Of a stretch of DNA of 64,000 nt, positions 34,318 to 46,912 are shown piece by piece. Each line of letters starts with the position of its first letter. The stretch's first letter is position 1. This stretch comes from Neoscytalidium dimidiatum. Taxonomy: Eukaryota; Ascomycota; Dothideomycetes; Botryosphaeriales; Botryosphaeriaceae. Both the position numbers and the translations under genes were made by a program. The DNA lies in assembly GCA_037367355.1 (NCBI GenBank), contig CM074699.1, positions 2,356,001 through 2,420,000 of the forward strand, in the 5' to 3' direction. A model generated the notes under the pieces. The model was not told where the DNA came from, searched no databases, and saw only the letters and a list, made by a program, of their open reading frames with translations.

Positions 34318-37300
34318 GATGCAATAGTCTTGGTGGGATTGCGGTGTTGTGATAATCTCGGTGCCGCTCAGCTACAACCTGAGAGAGGTTGGAATTGCAT
34401 GTGGCGCGGACAGAACAGCTGGCTTGCTTCATAGAGCGGTGTGCTGGAGTAAATGTAGTCTGGAGGGTCTTGCGGCGGCAGTCGCAAGTTATGGGCGAAG
34501 TCTTCTGTGCCGCACGCAGCAGACCCCTGGAACTGACGATCTTGGTGAATGACGATTCAGAGACCCCGCAAGCTGAAGGCTGCAGCAAGCTCACTAAAGT
34601 CCTGGGCGGGTAATTGAAAACGGGAGGCGGCGCGGTCGTTACGTTCGAGGACGACCGCAGCAATGTCGACATCGTCGAAACCTAGCAGTATGGAGTCAAT
34701 TTCACTCTTATGAGGGCCGCATACTTACAGGAGCGCTGAATAGCGCTACTTGTCTAGGGCTGAGATGACAGCGTCATCCGTAGACTATATTCTTCAAACG
34801 GAAGGCTGAGCGAGAGAGCATCGCGACAGCCGTAGGCAGCACTGCTAGTCGGGGGTGGCGAAGGCGGATAGAATTACCATTGACTCAAAAGCGGAAGGAA
34901 GCAGCAATCAGTTCATGGTGGACAGAGTACAGAGCTCCGTCCGCTCCAATGAAAAAGCAGCCAGGAGAAGCTGCAGAAACGATGGCAGAAGGAAAGAAAA
35001 ATTAGGCAACGGTCCCAAGGTTCTAGAGAGGCATGCAGAAGAGAGCAAGCATGCGGGCTTGGACGACGAGCTGGGTCGAAGGCATCCTTCGGCGATTGAT
35101 CGTGTGCCAATCGGCAGCTCTAGACGCGCATCAGAGGAACAGATGACGAGATACACCATCAGCCGCACGGGTCAGGAGTTGACGGTACCCATGTCGAAGC
35201 GGAGCATGACGGCCCAAACGCATGGTCGTTGGTCGGCGGTTGACGCAAGACAAGCTCCCGTCTGCGCGGCGTAGATCCACGGGAGCCAAAGGTACCTGCA
35301 TTTCCTGACCATGGCTACCGTCTTGCCTGCATGCGCCGCGAGGCACTCATCGGCAAGTCCGCACCGACACGTCGCCGTACCAAGTCAGCCTTGAGGCCGA
35401 TAGGAGACAGCCCACATCCGCCGCTGATTGGGCTGTGGTCGTGATTCTGCCCGCCAGAATTATGAGTGCGGAGGTCATGTAGAGCGCTGGCATGCTGCTG
35501 GGGCGCGATGCATTATCGCATGTACCATGTGCCTGCGGCCTCGCCAGACAAGGCGGCGTAGGGCGACGGCGAAGGCTCCAACGGCTCAAGTCTTGGTCCA
35601 GACGCCCAATACTGCCCTATTCGGCAAGCTGGGCGGTTGGCGGTACATGCGCTAATCAGCAACTGCGGTCAGCCCGGGCTCGCCTTCACCGACGGGCGGC
35701 GTGGGGGCCGGGGAGCGGAGATCGGCCGGAAAGCTGTGGCAGCTGGCAATTACCAAGCGATGGGCGATGCTGCTACGCGATGATGAGAAGCAGCGGCGGA
35801 GCGGAGGCAGTCGAAAAGCGGTGACGCCGAGCAGTCGCGCGCATCTCCAGGCCAATGGGCGACGGCCGGCAAATGGTGTAGGGCAGCGCTGCGCCAGACG
35901 AGGCCTCTGCAGACCGCCAGCCCCATGCCCCTCCAGCAGGCCTCAGGCCTCAGGCAGCACTCATGTGAAACCATCACCGCATCCCCACCTCAACCACCCC
36001 GCCTGCAGCCAGACATCCAGAACTCTTCCCGCGCCTTCCGCGCAAGCTTCGTTCTCGCTTTCGTTTGACCGTCAACCACAGCCTCGGGCACCCGCTCCAC
36101 CAGCAATTGGAACCAGCGCATGGCCGCGCTGCCGAGCATCGTTAGCCCATGCGCGTCCACGGACAAGCCAGCCTTCTATGCCACTGGCTACCTGCGTATT
36201 CCACTCTTATCATGTCCTGCCAGGCATGACATGCACCTGTCCTCGCTCGTCGCATTCTTGCTTCATCGGAATGCATGCTCGAACAGCTCCTGTTCTTCCG
36301 GTAATCCAAGCGGTCAGCTTATCCTGCGCATCAATGATTCAGGCACAGCTGTGCCGTAAAACGGTTTCCCTTCGTCTCGCTTTCTCTTTTCTAAGCATTC
36401 CGTCGAAAACTGCCTCCTGTCATCTGTGAACTGTGCTTCACGGTTGGAGAGCAATGGCAGGGCGCGCTTCCACGTCTTCATTTCCCGAAAGAGCATCTTT
36501 ATTCTGCCTTATTTATTTTGTGTCACAACAGGTAGGCATTGATCCTCAAAGGGGAAAGTCTCCTTGTGTAGCGGGCGTCTGGCGCTGAAGAATGCTTGGA
36601 GCCATACGCCGCAGCGCGTTGGCGTCGGCTTCAGCTTGAAGCAGGAGACCCCCATCGTTTAGAAACGTAATGACTGACACTCGCCTGGGTACAGGGGTAG
36701 CGCAAGACTGGATTATAAGAATCACGCCGAGGTCCCGACTCAGAGGGCGGCATGTTCGTCAGGTAAATTAGTCCTACTGCTCCAGAGTGAATGAACAGTA
36801 GGGTGGAGAAGACGCGGCCCTGCTAAAAGCCTGTTTTGCTCTTCCACTGATTGATGAAGTATGCTTCAGGGCCATTGAACGACACGAGAGGCAGGCAAAT
36901 CGTGGTAACGGGCCGGTCGCTTCCAGCCGGCGGATCATGATGAAGCGAAAAAAAGGCGCCGCGCCGGACATAATCTGGTCGTAACATGGGGCCAGATGGT
37001 GCGTTGGGCGGCTCGCCGGACGCGGACACGATGGCTATATTAATAGAAGTACGGTGCGACATTGTGATGTGCAATGCACACGGACAGCCGAGAAAGTAGA
37101 GGACAGGCAAGTCATTTTCCGGGGGTCGAACTTGCTGGATAGAGTGCGCCGTGGGCAAGTCAGGCAAAGTGTCAGACTGTGTGGATGGAGATTTCGGCCA
37201 TACCAAAATTTAAAGCCCCGGCTTAGTCAGCGCACCAGGTCGCGTGCTAATCTCTTTCCGCTCAGCGCCGCATGGTTCTCCTTTTCCTCTTCATCACACA

Positions 37301-38140
37301 TTCAACCCGTCTTCGGGCGGGACGTACACTTAATCAACCGCCTGCGCAGATCCCATGAGCTTGACGGTCATATTGGCGTACCAGACCAACCTCGAGGCGG
37401 TCCAGGTCCCCACGACTCTGGCGCAGACATCCATCTGATGTCGAAGGCGCCCGGAGCCGCCTGGCTGCCAGACACAGCTGCCGCCGTGAGCATTTCTGGC
37501 AAATGAAGCTACGCCCGCGCCGGCGGCTCGGTTCAATGAGACGCTGCGCTGCCCGGCCGCCCGCACTTGGCGACGGGCCTGGCACGTGTGTAGAAGCGGC
37601 ATGCTGCGGCGCCGCATGACGCCTGGGGCCTGTGGCCTGTGGCCTGTGGCCTAGAGCCCGAAGCCTGACAGCAGCGTCCTCAGCAGCTCGAGCGATGTGG
37701 CGGGCACAAAGGCTCGCCAGTCCACGATCGAGCAGCAGGTGCACTCGGCGCGGACAATGATTATCAAGCGAGTCTATCGCATTTAAAATATACTCGGGGA
37801 CGCCGCAGCAGGATACGTGGGTGCACTGCCCCTGACGCGCCATGTCCTCGCTCCGAGCGAGCGCCACTTCTATATGGGCGACGCTATCCGCCGCGGCAGC
37901 AGTGAGCCCGACCACACGACTCATCTGCCCGCCAGCACCATCAACCTTATGCGGCTGCCCGCTGTACACACCTGGAGCCGCTTTTCCCTCTCCTTTTGCT
38001 CTTCTTTGCGCCCTCAGCATGCCCGCGCTGGCACGCCTTGCCCCTGGGTTTAGCGTGACCTGACGTCTGTTTACCGATCTCGAGGGTCGCATCCGTCCCT
38101 CCTCCGCACTCCCTCCGATCAGCCCAAACCACCATCCAGC
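34318..38140. other. Gene-poor region, 3.8 kb
   Basis: No convincing gene. Long GC-rich frames (plus 35701-36429, minus 37334-38092) overlap opposite-strand frames and lack recognisable domains. Contains a 7-bp tandem repeat at 37627-37653. The C/T-rich end near 38.0-38.14 kb is the likely leader of the ArfGAP gene. Confidence 0.5.
37627..37653. repeat. 7-bp tandem repeat (ggcctgt)
   Basis: Three full units of ggcctgt and a partial fourth in intergenic DNA. Confidence 0.85.
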
Positions 38141-40302
38141 ATGAGCTCAGCCCTGAACAAGCGCCAGCAGGCGCGCAACGAACGTGCGCTTCAGGACCTG
38201 ATCAAGTCCGTCGCAGGAAACGACAGGTGTGCCGACTGTGGTGCGCGGAACCCAGGTGCGTGATGAAGCCCGCCAGCTGCCCTGCCGTTCGCGCCGCCCA
38301 ATGCTAACCGTCACTGCAGGATGGGCAAGCTGGAGTGTAAGTCCCGGCCCGCGCAAATTCCTCCATTTGCCTGCGCATCCTCGGCGCGATGACTCCCATC
38401 CAAGGCTGGAGGCTGACATGTCCGTGTGACAACAGTTGGGCATCTTTCTCTGCATGCGATGTGCTACGCTGCATCGCAAGCTCGGGACGCATATATCGAA
38501 AGTCAAATCGTTGAGCATGGACAGTTGGAGCAACGATCAGGTCGATGTGCGTTTTCCGCCTCCTCGCTCAGCTGGCACATAGTAATCCTCGACAGAACAT
38601 GAAGCGCGTAGGCAATGTGGCGTCCAACCGGATATACAATCCGAACAACGTGAAACCGAATATACCAATTGATGTCGACGAGGTTGAAGGTGCTCTCGAG
38701 CGTTTTATCCGGCAGAAGTATGAACACAAAGCCTTCAGTGCGGAGTCGAGGCCGGGAACTAGGCAGAACACAGGGAGTACGAGCTCCGCAGAGGATCGGC
38801 CCCCACCACTACCCCCCAAACCAGGAAAGCGTTTTGGTTTTGGCCTCCGGGCTTCCGCTACTGCTCCAGTCTCCAAGCCAGACCCGAATAGCCCTCCGTC
38901 ATCACCTGGTGCCAGCATTGGCCTTAGCGGGTTTGGGGACTCTTCACCACCAAGAATTAACAAGGCATCGAGAGTATTTGGACACAATGTACGCAGTGCT
39001 TCTGCCGACAGCTTTGAAACAAAGCTCCAGACGTTAAAGGACATGGGCTTTCCAGACGAGAAACGCAACATGACTGTGCTGAAAGGTCTCAATGGAAACC
39101 TGGAGAAATCCGTTGAGACGCTAATCAGACTTGGAGAGGGAGGGAGGACTCTTTCTGGAACACACACACCCGTGTCTGCCCACAGCGAAAGCGCCAACGG
39201 ACTCTCCATTGGGCGAAGCAGACCCTCTGCTCCTCCACCAACGGCTCCAGCTGTAATGAATTCAATGAACCCATTCGACAGGTTGGACGTGGCACCATCG
39301 ACCTCTCAGCAGTACTCGGGCCTACAGCCCCAGTCGACTGGAGCATCTTTCAACCCTTTCTTTCAATCTTCCCAATCTCCCGCAACGGCACACCCAACCT
39401 TGGATCAGTCCTTCCAAGGCCTTCAACTTTCCCAGCCACAGCAGCCACAGCAGCCACAACAACTGTTTCCGAATCATACTGGAGGTCATGGTACGCAAAA
39501 CCAACAACCTGGGTATAATCCATTTCTGCAGACCTTTACTCCACCGCCTGTTCCGCAAATACCGTCGCAATTCACAGGCGCTCAGCAGAACCAGCAACCT
39601 TACGGTCAGCAAGGCGGAGTTCAGTCTTCTCAGGGGGGTAATCCATTCCTGAAAACCTCCCGCTCGCAAGTTTTCACTTCCAGTAATCCTTTTAATGCTC
39701 AATCATCTTCCGCCTCAACTTTTGGCCAGTCTTTCCAGCAGCAGCACCAGTTTCAGCCTGCTCCTAATACGCAAGGCCAAAGGTTTCAATCGCAACCGCA
39801 GCAACCGGCGCAGTTCGGTTACGGGCCGCAGCAGCAGCAGCCCAGCACCGGATACCAACAAGTACACGACCAGTTTCAAGGACAGAACGCTTATCAGCAA
39901 TTCCAGCAACAGTCCGTTCAGCTTCCTAACCCCTATCAACCGCAGCCACACTTCCCCATGCGTCAAGATAAGAATTCTATCTTGGCCCTGTACAGTCAGC
40001 CTCATCTCACACCAGCACCGGCTCCGGGGACTCTGACTACAGGCTCTGGCGACAGCATACTCGCGAACGGGCAGCCGAAGCGCAGCGTGACACTGCCCAT
40101 CACGTCGAACACTGCTGGCGACATGGCTGCACAGCCAGGTAGCATGAACCCATTTGCGCAAGCAGCAGGGCAGCCAGTCGCCGGCGCCAATGGCGGCGGA
40201 TCACGGCACGTGAGTCAAGAAAGCGTCGACTTCTCCGGGATGATGGGTGGCCGGCAAAGCCCAGACGCATTTGCGGGGCTAAGCGCACGCTTTGGTCGAT
40301 AA
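38141..40302 (+). CDS. ArfGAP domain protein with UBA-like segment and Q-rich tail
   Basis: Activates GTP hydrolysis on Arf-family GTPases in vesicle traffic. Four exons: 38141-38255, 38320-38336 (17 nt), 38436-38546, 38596-40302, giving 649 aa. The ArfGAP zinc finger is complete, CX2CX16CX2C: C30-C33 in CADC and C50-C53 in CMRC. The arginine finger follows as R58 in CATLHRKLG, and VGNVASNRIYNP marks the domain end. A UBA-like segment (FETKLQTLKDMGF...VLKGLNGNLEKSVETL) sits near residues 230-270. The rest is Pro/Gln/Ser-rich with repeated NPF and NPFL-type motifs (FNPFFQ, NPFLQTF, NPFLKTS, SNPFN), which usually bind EH-domain endocytic proteins. ArfGAP + UBA + Q-rich tail resembles yeast Gts1 and relatives. 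Confidence 0.92.
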
Positions 40303-41257
40303 ACATGGGGAGGGCAGAGTGAGAACAGATTCATAGGGCGCTTGTTAATATCTCTTGCCCTTTCTCCTTTAAGTATCGAGGATTGGATTAATGTTGGGAG
40401 GAACGCATTTGGCAATGTCTCCAGAATTTGGATCTCGGAAGCAGCCCATGCAGTTGCATTCAGCGTAGACGTAGAGGCAAGCGGCACAGAACATCGGCAG
40501 GGGTGTCGGCATTGTCAGCTTGGGAACAGCTGTTGGCGCTGGAGCGCAGGCAGGCGGCAGATGCACAGAAGAATGGAAATAACAACGCACGAAGCAGATG
40601 CAGCGTGATGCACAAACCGTGGCCCTGGCGCGCCCAGAAGTCGCATGCCGTTGGACTACTGTGAGCGGCCTAGTGTGGGTGCCAGAAACAGGGACAGCCT
40701 CGTGGAGTAGAGACCGGCTGTTAAACCGGTGGACAATCATGGGCCTGGCAAGAGCATGTAAGAAGGTGCGCAGGAACGCCATAGCCGAGCCGAGCCGTCG
40801 TCATTGCAGCGCTTCGAGGACTCCGCGCGCTGGCTCGAGGGTTGGCCAGGCTGGCGGCCAGCAAATCAGCGGCCGGAGCGGCGCTGGGCCACCTCCCCGC
40901 GCGCTTACAGGCCGGCAATTAGGCCTCTGACGTCTGGGCGCAGGCATATCACAGCCGTCGGGCAGCTCCATTGGGCGCGTAGGACCCTCGCAGACCCTCG
41001 ATATCACGCGCTGGCCTGGCGCTGCCTGGCCCGGCGACCAAGACCTCTGGACAACTTCCGTACCTACAAAGCTGACAGCGCGCGCCTTTTCTCGCTCGTT
41101 TCCGCTGTGCCTTGCCCGGTCCTGACATCCAGTGCGCTTGCCGCAGCTGTCGTAATCCGCACCCCACCTCGCCGCCCGCCTCGCATGCGCACTGCCTACT
41201 CCCAATTCGCCGCCTGCCTGCCTCCCGCCTTCGCCAGCTTTCGCACGCACCAAGGCC
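40303..41257. other. Intergenic region, no gene recognised
   Basis: 3' side of the ArfGAP gene and upstream region of the WW-PhoD gene. Overlapping GC-rich frames on both strands judged compositional. Confidence 0.6.
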
Positions 41258-44200
41258 ATGGACGGGTCACGGCGTCACGGCCGTCCGGAAGAAGAGCTCT
41301 TCCTGGGGCAATCCGGCAATGAGCCCGAGACACCCACCGTGGGTCCGTTGCGCATTAACAAGCGCGACAACGCTGCCTCACCTCCTCCGCGCGCTGGCTC
41401 CGCTAGCAGTCTGAACGAAGGCCTCTCGCGCCCGCCGCCTGTGCCCAACTTCCCTGCCCCGACTACCACGCCTCCAACGGGTCCGCTACCCTATCCCGAT
41501 GACGGCCCGCGTCCGCAGGCCACTGGTGGCCGCCGTGTCTATACCCCGCTCTCAGAGCGCGAAAGAGCGTCTAGGAACAATACGCCCGAGCACGATGGAA
41601 ACAGGCGCCCGTCCGGCAGCTCAACGCGTACGCGGTTCGATGCGAGCGACCCGCACCGACCTACAGTTTCGGGCTACGCCTACGCGCCCTATCCTGCTGA
41701 AGACGGCCTCGCCGGCCCTGCACAAGCAAGACCAGGCGACAAAAGACATGGCACTCCGAAGCCGCTACCTGCGTCGCCTGGCCCTGAGACTCCAGACAAG
41801 GAGGGCTTGTTCCAGAAGCCGCCCCAACGCTCTGGTTCGCAACCGCAAGACGCCAACCAACGCCCCGCAGAGGCTGATCCAAATCCATACCCAGAATACC
41901 ATCAACAATACTGGCCACCGCCCCCCACAACAGCCTCGTCGCCACAGAATCAAGCCCTGAGGATACCCAATCCCGCTGGTGTGAACCGCCTAAGTTCTAC
42001 CGCATCGACATCCACAACGCGAGCACAGCGAGGATCGCCACCTCCTCCGGAAACGCCTGCGGTCGATCATCCACCAGGTGGTGGAATCGAAGCTCGTTAT
42101 GCTGCGGCAGGAATTGCAGGACCATCTACGTTGAATAGCATTCAAGCCCAGAATGCAGCGGCGAGCCAGCGACTACATCAATACGGCGGACAGCCTCCGC
42201 AATTAAGTTCTCCGCCTCAGCAAGTCCAACTACCACCACAGAGACCGTGGACCCCGACAGAACAACCGGGATCACAGCCACATGGACCTCCGACTGTCTA
42301 TCAAGGCCTTTCCGAGGTTCGACCACCGGCATCTTCATCCAGTCCGTTGGGCGGTCATTCTGCAGTCTCCTCTCCACTCCCATCCTCGGCGGTACAGAAC
42401 ACACCGCAACAAGCCACTGCTACGGGAACAGCTGCTGCGAGTGTCGGTCTTCGCCCTGGTGAGCAGACTCTAGAAACAGACTTCCAGCGCATGAATGTCA
42501 GCGAGGAACCACCACCAGCCTATTCAAGTGTGCAACCTCAAGCTCCCCAGGGTTACCCCAATGAGAAGCGCCCTTCTCCAGCTAATCAACAAGTTCCAGC
42601 ACCGGGCACAGCGGTACCTGCAGATCCAAATTTGCAAGGGCATCCTGCCTTCGCGAATCAACAAGGACAGCCGCAGGTGCCTCCTGCTCAGCCGGGGGTG
42701 CAGCCTCCTGCGCAAGCACAACCACAGCCGCAGCAGCATGTCGGACCTAGTAACCTGGCGCCTCTTCAGATCCATCCCCATCAACAGAACGCTTCGCCTG
42801 GCCCTGGGCCTGGCCCAGCTTCGCCCCCGCCTCTTCCGGAAGGATGGATTGCTCACTTAGATCCGAATTCAGGCCACTACTATTATATTCATCTTCCAAC
42901 CCAGTCTACGCAATGGGAATTTCCGAAAGGACCCACTCCTCTGAATCTCAGCGAGCCTCTATCTCCAACAGGAACATTCGTAAACCCCTTGACCTCACCT
43001 GGGCTAGGATCATTTTCTGGAAAGCCCGTGGCGTCCCCTGGGTTCCCTCCTCAACAAGCAACGTACCACGAAGGTATGCCAGTAATGGCGGGTCTTTCCA
43101 GCCCTACTGCAGCAGGCTTCACTGGTCCACCTCCGCAGGCTGGGGTGGACATGTACAAGATCCAACCTACCAACGGCGTCTACTTTGGGCCGTACTTGCG
43201 TTACACCAATATGGATTTGGAGCGCGGTATCTGGCTTGGTTCTATTTTGCTCGTCACCGATGCGCCTCAGCCCCCAACTATACACATTCATCAGAGCGTG
43301 GATCTCTCTCCCAACCCACGGCAGCTGAAGGCCAACCCTATTTACAGTCACCAGAGATGGATTTTCTACAGATACGACATCGACCTGAAGATGGAAGAGG
43401 ACCACGCTGCAAAGTGGACTTACGCTGTTACTTCACACCTTGGCTGTACGAGGTATGAATTTCTTGTTGCTGGTCGTCACGAAACAAGTTGGCGTTTTAT
43501 TGCGCATTCAGGCAACGATTTCGCTCTCAATGTCAGCGCCAATGAGCGCCAGAAGCTGGGTGGTGTTGGCTACATGTGGAAAGACATCCTCCAGAAGCAC
43601 ATCGAGTGCGGCGGTTTCCACGTTCAGCTAGGGCTAGGTGACCAGATCTACGCAGACCGTGTGTGGAATGAGATACCTCTACTGAAGCAGTGGACGTCGA
43701 TGAGCGGCAAAGATAACAGGAAGAACGCGCCTTGGACGGCGAAGCATGAAGAAGACGTCACACATGCCTACTTCCATTACTACACCAGCCATTTTGATCA
43801 ACCACATCTTCGCGAGGCATTCGCGCAAATTCCCCACATTTTGACGCTTGACGACCACGACATGTAAGTGGTCATTTCTGACTTCGTCTGCCGGATCAAT
43901 TTTTCTGACTTAACCTTAGCTTCGACGGTTGGGGTTCTTATCCCGAGTACATGCAGTTCTCCAATATGTTCAAGAATATCGGACGGATTGGCATTGAGAT
44001 GTACCTGCTCTTCCAACATCACACCACTTTGGAGATTCTTCGCAACGTCAACAATGATCAGGATTTGTTTACCATAACCGGAACTGGTTGGCACTTCGTC
44101 AAATATCTGGGCCCGTCGGTTGTGGTAGTTGGCCCAGATACTCGATCTGAAAGGAATCCGCACCAGGTCATGGCCGGACCAACATATCAAGGTCTCTTCC

Positions 44201-45122
44201 CCAAAGTGGCCTTGCTCCCCCCGAGCGTCCAGCATTGCATTTGGATGGTCCCTGTGCCTCTTATCTACCCGCGTCTGGAGTCAGTCGAGCATCTCGCTAG
44301 CACCATGGCGACAGGCAAGAAAGCAGTCACTGGCACTTTCAACATGCTGGGCAAGGTGACAAGCTCTGTCGCTGGAGTTGTTGGCGCCAAAGGCGTTGTT
44401 GGAGACGGGTTCAACTCCGTTAAGAAGGCCGTTGGCAAGTCAGGCTTGATGAGCGGTATCCTTAGTCCCTTTGGAGAGATCGATGTGCTTGATGAGCTCC
44501 GTGATCAATGGACGCATGAATCAAAGGTTGGTCAGTCCGCTTGTCCTTCAAGACCCCTTCCTAACAGCGTAATAAAATACAGGATCTCGAGCGTACCTAC
44601 CTCATTCGTACGCTGCAGGGCATCGCGCACAACAAATCTCTTCGAATCACTTTCTTCTCTGGGGATGTGAATTGCTGCGGTGCCGGGCTCGTGCATGATC
44701 CATCCCGTCTCCAAGACCACAAGACAATGTATCAGATAATCTCATCAAGCGTCGTCAACAGCCCGCCATCTTCCTACGTACTGCGTCTCCTCCACAACAA
44801 CAAGCCACTTTACGTTCCTGCGAATGGCCATCGCTCCACGCACAGTCCTTCTGATACTAAGGAGGAGATGATGGAAATCTTCACACAAGATGTCAATGGC
44901 CAGCCCCGCGAAATGAGACGACTGATGGGTCGCAGAAACTACGTGGCATGTGTCATTTACGATCCAGAAATTGTGAATGGCACCTTCGGCCAAGCAGTAC
45001 CCGGTCATGGTGGCGGCAAGCTCAGCATCGCAGTCGACTTCATGGTACAGAATGAGAACCTGTATGGGGCACCAATGAAGTACGGGCCTGTGATCATCCC
45101 CAGCCTCGAGTACGGTAGGTAA
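41258..45122 (+). CDS. WW-domain, PhoD-like metallophosphatase protein
   Basis: Three exons (41258-43863, 43920-44526, 44583-45122) encode 1,250 aa. Residues 1-520 are disordered and Pro/Gln/Ser-rich. A WW domain follows at about 525-560 (PEGWIAHLDPNSGHYYYIHL and WEFP), which binds proline-rich ligands. From about 631 onward is a fungal PhoD-like domain: NGVYFGPYLRY, GLGDQIYADRVW near 794 (metal-binding GD..YAD), LTLDDHDIFDGWGSYPE at the first splice (DDHD motif), and SGDVNCCGAGL near 1098. PhoD enzymes are calcium/iron phosphodiesterases, but many fungal members lack shown activity. In classic members the last motif reads GDVH; here Asn replaces that His. Long, soluble, no signal peptide, so probably intracellular. 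The second donor is an unusual GTTGGT. Confidence 0.88.
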
Positions 45123-45794
45123 AAGGTTTGGAGGGCGGGCCTTGTAAGACAAGAACCTCAGGCTAGGCTAGACCAGGCGGGGATTGTTAGGGAATGCTCC
45201 GGTGATACCACTTTTTTTTTTTCCTCCTTTTGCTTTAAAGCTCTTTAGTCTTCTCTCTTCTAGTTGGGTCAAGATTAGCGTGGCATTCTAGGTATCTGAG
45301 GCGTCTTCTCGCTTGGGGAGTGTGGTGGAAAGCATGTCCTAGACTGCGAGCGATAAATGGCGAAAACCGAGAGGTAACCTCGAGATGGTATCCCAGCCGT
45401 GCGATGGAAGGAAAACCTAGTGATTCATGAGACCTATGACCAATTTGCGATTCTTGACAGTTCGAGACGCATAAATGCGAGCCCCTGAGCAAGTGAACCA
45501 GCTCCCGCCAGCCGACAAGGGGCGGGGTGTTCCTCATTGACGTGGTCGGGCGGAGCCCTCGGTAGGGCACGTGCACACCTTCAGCGATTCCCAGCGAGCT
45601 CGGCGTCCGCAAGTACAGTCGAAAGACTCCGCCACCAACACTCAGTCCTCTCTCTTTGCGAGGCGAGTCTAACTTTTCTACTACCATGATCCTGTCCTAA
45701 ATAATTCGGCGACCATAATCACCACAACTTACCGAGGCCACCAACTCAGCGCCACCCTCTCGCACCCCACACCTATAGTAACGCTTCGTCGGTC
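45123..45794. other. Intergenic region, no gene recognised
   Basis: Contains an 11-base T run (45212-45222) in the likely 3' UTR of the upstream gene and a C/A-rich leader before 45795. A 150-codon minus frame (45235-45687) has no recognisable content. Confidence 0.6.
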
Positions 45795-46912
45795 ATGGCG
45801 GTCGCAGGTACGCCTGCAGCAAATATTGCTCGTTCGCTACGCTTCAACATTCCTCGAACGCCAATTGCTCATGGTCTGCATGCGGTTTCTGGGGCCGCTC
45901 TGGACCCTGCATCACAGTTTCGCTGTATCGCCTCCGCCACCTACTCCAACAGTAACCACCATCCGCAAAGTCGCACGAATGCTGCTTCCCCTCTTCTACG
46001 CCGCGAGAGAGGATGCCAGGTCGGCCTTACGAGAATATCCCTACGGTCTTTCTCAGCAACAGCTGCTAGGCCGAAAGACCACCACTTCGATACTTTGAAA
46101 TTCGTACAAAGATTAAAAGATGAGGGGTTGACGGAAGAGCAGGCGGTGGCTATGATGAAGGTCCTGGGCGATGTAATAGAAGAGAGGTACGTGATGACTA
46201 TTTGACAGAGCATAAGGCGTACTCTTCTGTGCTCTAAGATATCATTCCTCCATGGATGTTCGTTGCTGATTGGTCTCACTTGGTTAGCATACAGAATCTC
46301 ACCCGCACGATGGTCCTACGCGAAGATCAGGAGCGGGCAACTTATACGCAGAAAGTCGACTTCGCGAAGCTGCGCTCCGAGCTGCTGACAGCCGATTCGA
46401 CCGAGATGTCACTGACGCGCGCATCGCACGAACGCCTCACGAACGAAATAGCCAAGCTGAATAGCAGGTTGCGGGACGAGATACAGCGAACTCAGGCGAG
46501 CGTACGCCTGGATCTGAATCTCGAGAAAGGTCGCATCCGAGAGGAGGCTAATGTGCAAGAGCTCAAGCTGAAGGAAACCGAGACCAGGATTGAACAGGAG
46601 ACGGCGGTGCTGCGCGAGAAGCTCGAGGCAGTCAAGTTCACGACACTACAATGGCTGATGTGAGTATTCTTATTGGCGCTGCTCATCAAGGTGGTCGCTT
46701 TAGCAGGCCTGTTTCCTGGAAGCATTCGTGAAAGCGGCGCTTGTAGCTGCAGAGAGATTCAGGCGACGGGTGTGATTACTGCTGGCGCGAGAGTGCCCGA
46801 GCGTCCCCTCCACATTTGCTTAACGTATTGAACGAAACAGCTAATTATGAACAGGGGTGTCTGCACGGGTACGGCGGCATTGATTCTCGGTGCTTGGAGA
46901 TTGCTTATGTGA
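45795..46912 (+). CDS. Mitochondrial coiled-coil membrane protein, DUF1640 / Fmp32-like
   Basis: Three exons (45795-46186, 46288-46659, 46855-46912) encode 273 aa. Layout matches the DUF1640 family (yeast Fmp32, animal MCUR1-like), inner-membrane proteins implicated in respiratory-complex assembly and calcium-uniporter regulation. The N-terminus is long, Arg/Ser/Ala-rich and lacks acidic residues early, typical of a matrix import signal. FDTLKFVQRLKDEGLTEEQA and VAMMKVLGDVIEESIQNLTR follow, then a long charged coiled coil (about 140-250, with RASHERLTNEIAKLNSRL and LKLKETETRIEQETAVLREK). The last short exon supplies the C-terminal membrane helix GVCTGTAALILGAWRLLM. An alternative acceptor at the CAG ending near 46840 would change the tail; the chosen one gives the helix expected for the family. 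Confidence 0.85.

Noticed and set aside
35701..36429. 242-codon plus frame
   Set aside because: Low-complexity Pro/Ser/Arg composition, overlaps other frames, no domain.
37334..38092. 252-codon minus frame
   Set aside because: Arg/Ala/Ser-rich in GC-rich DNA with competing plus frames and no recognisable motif.
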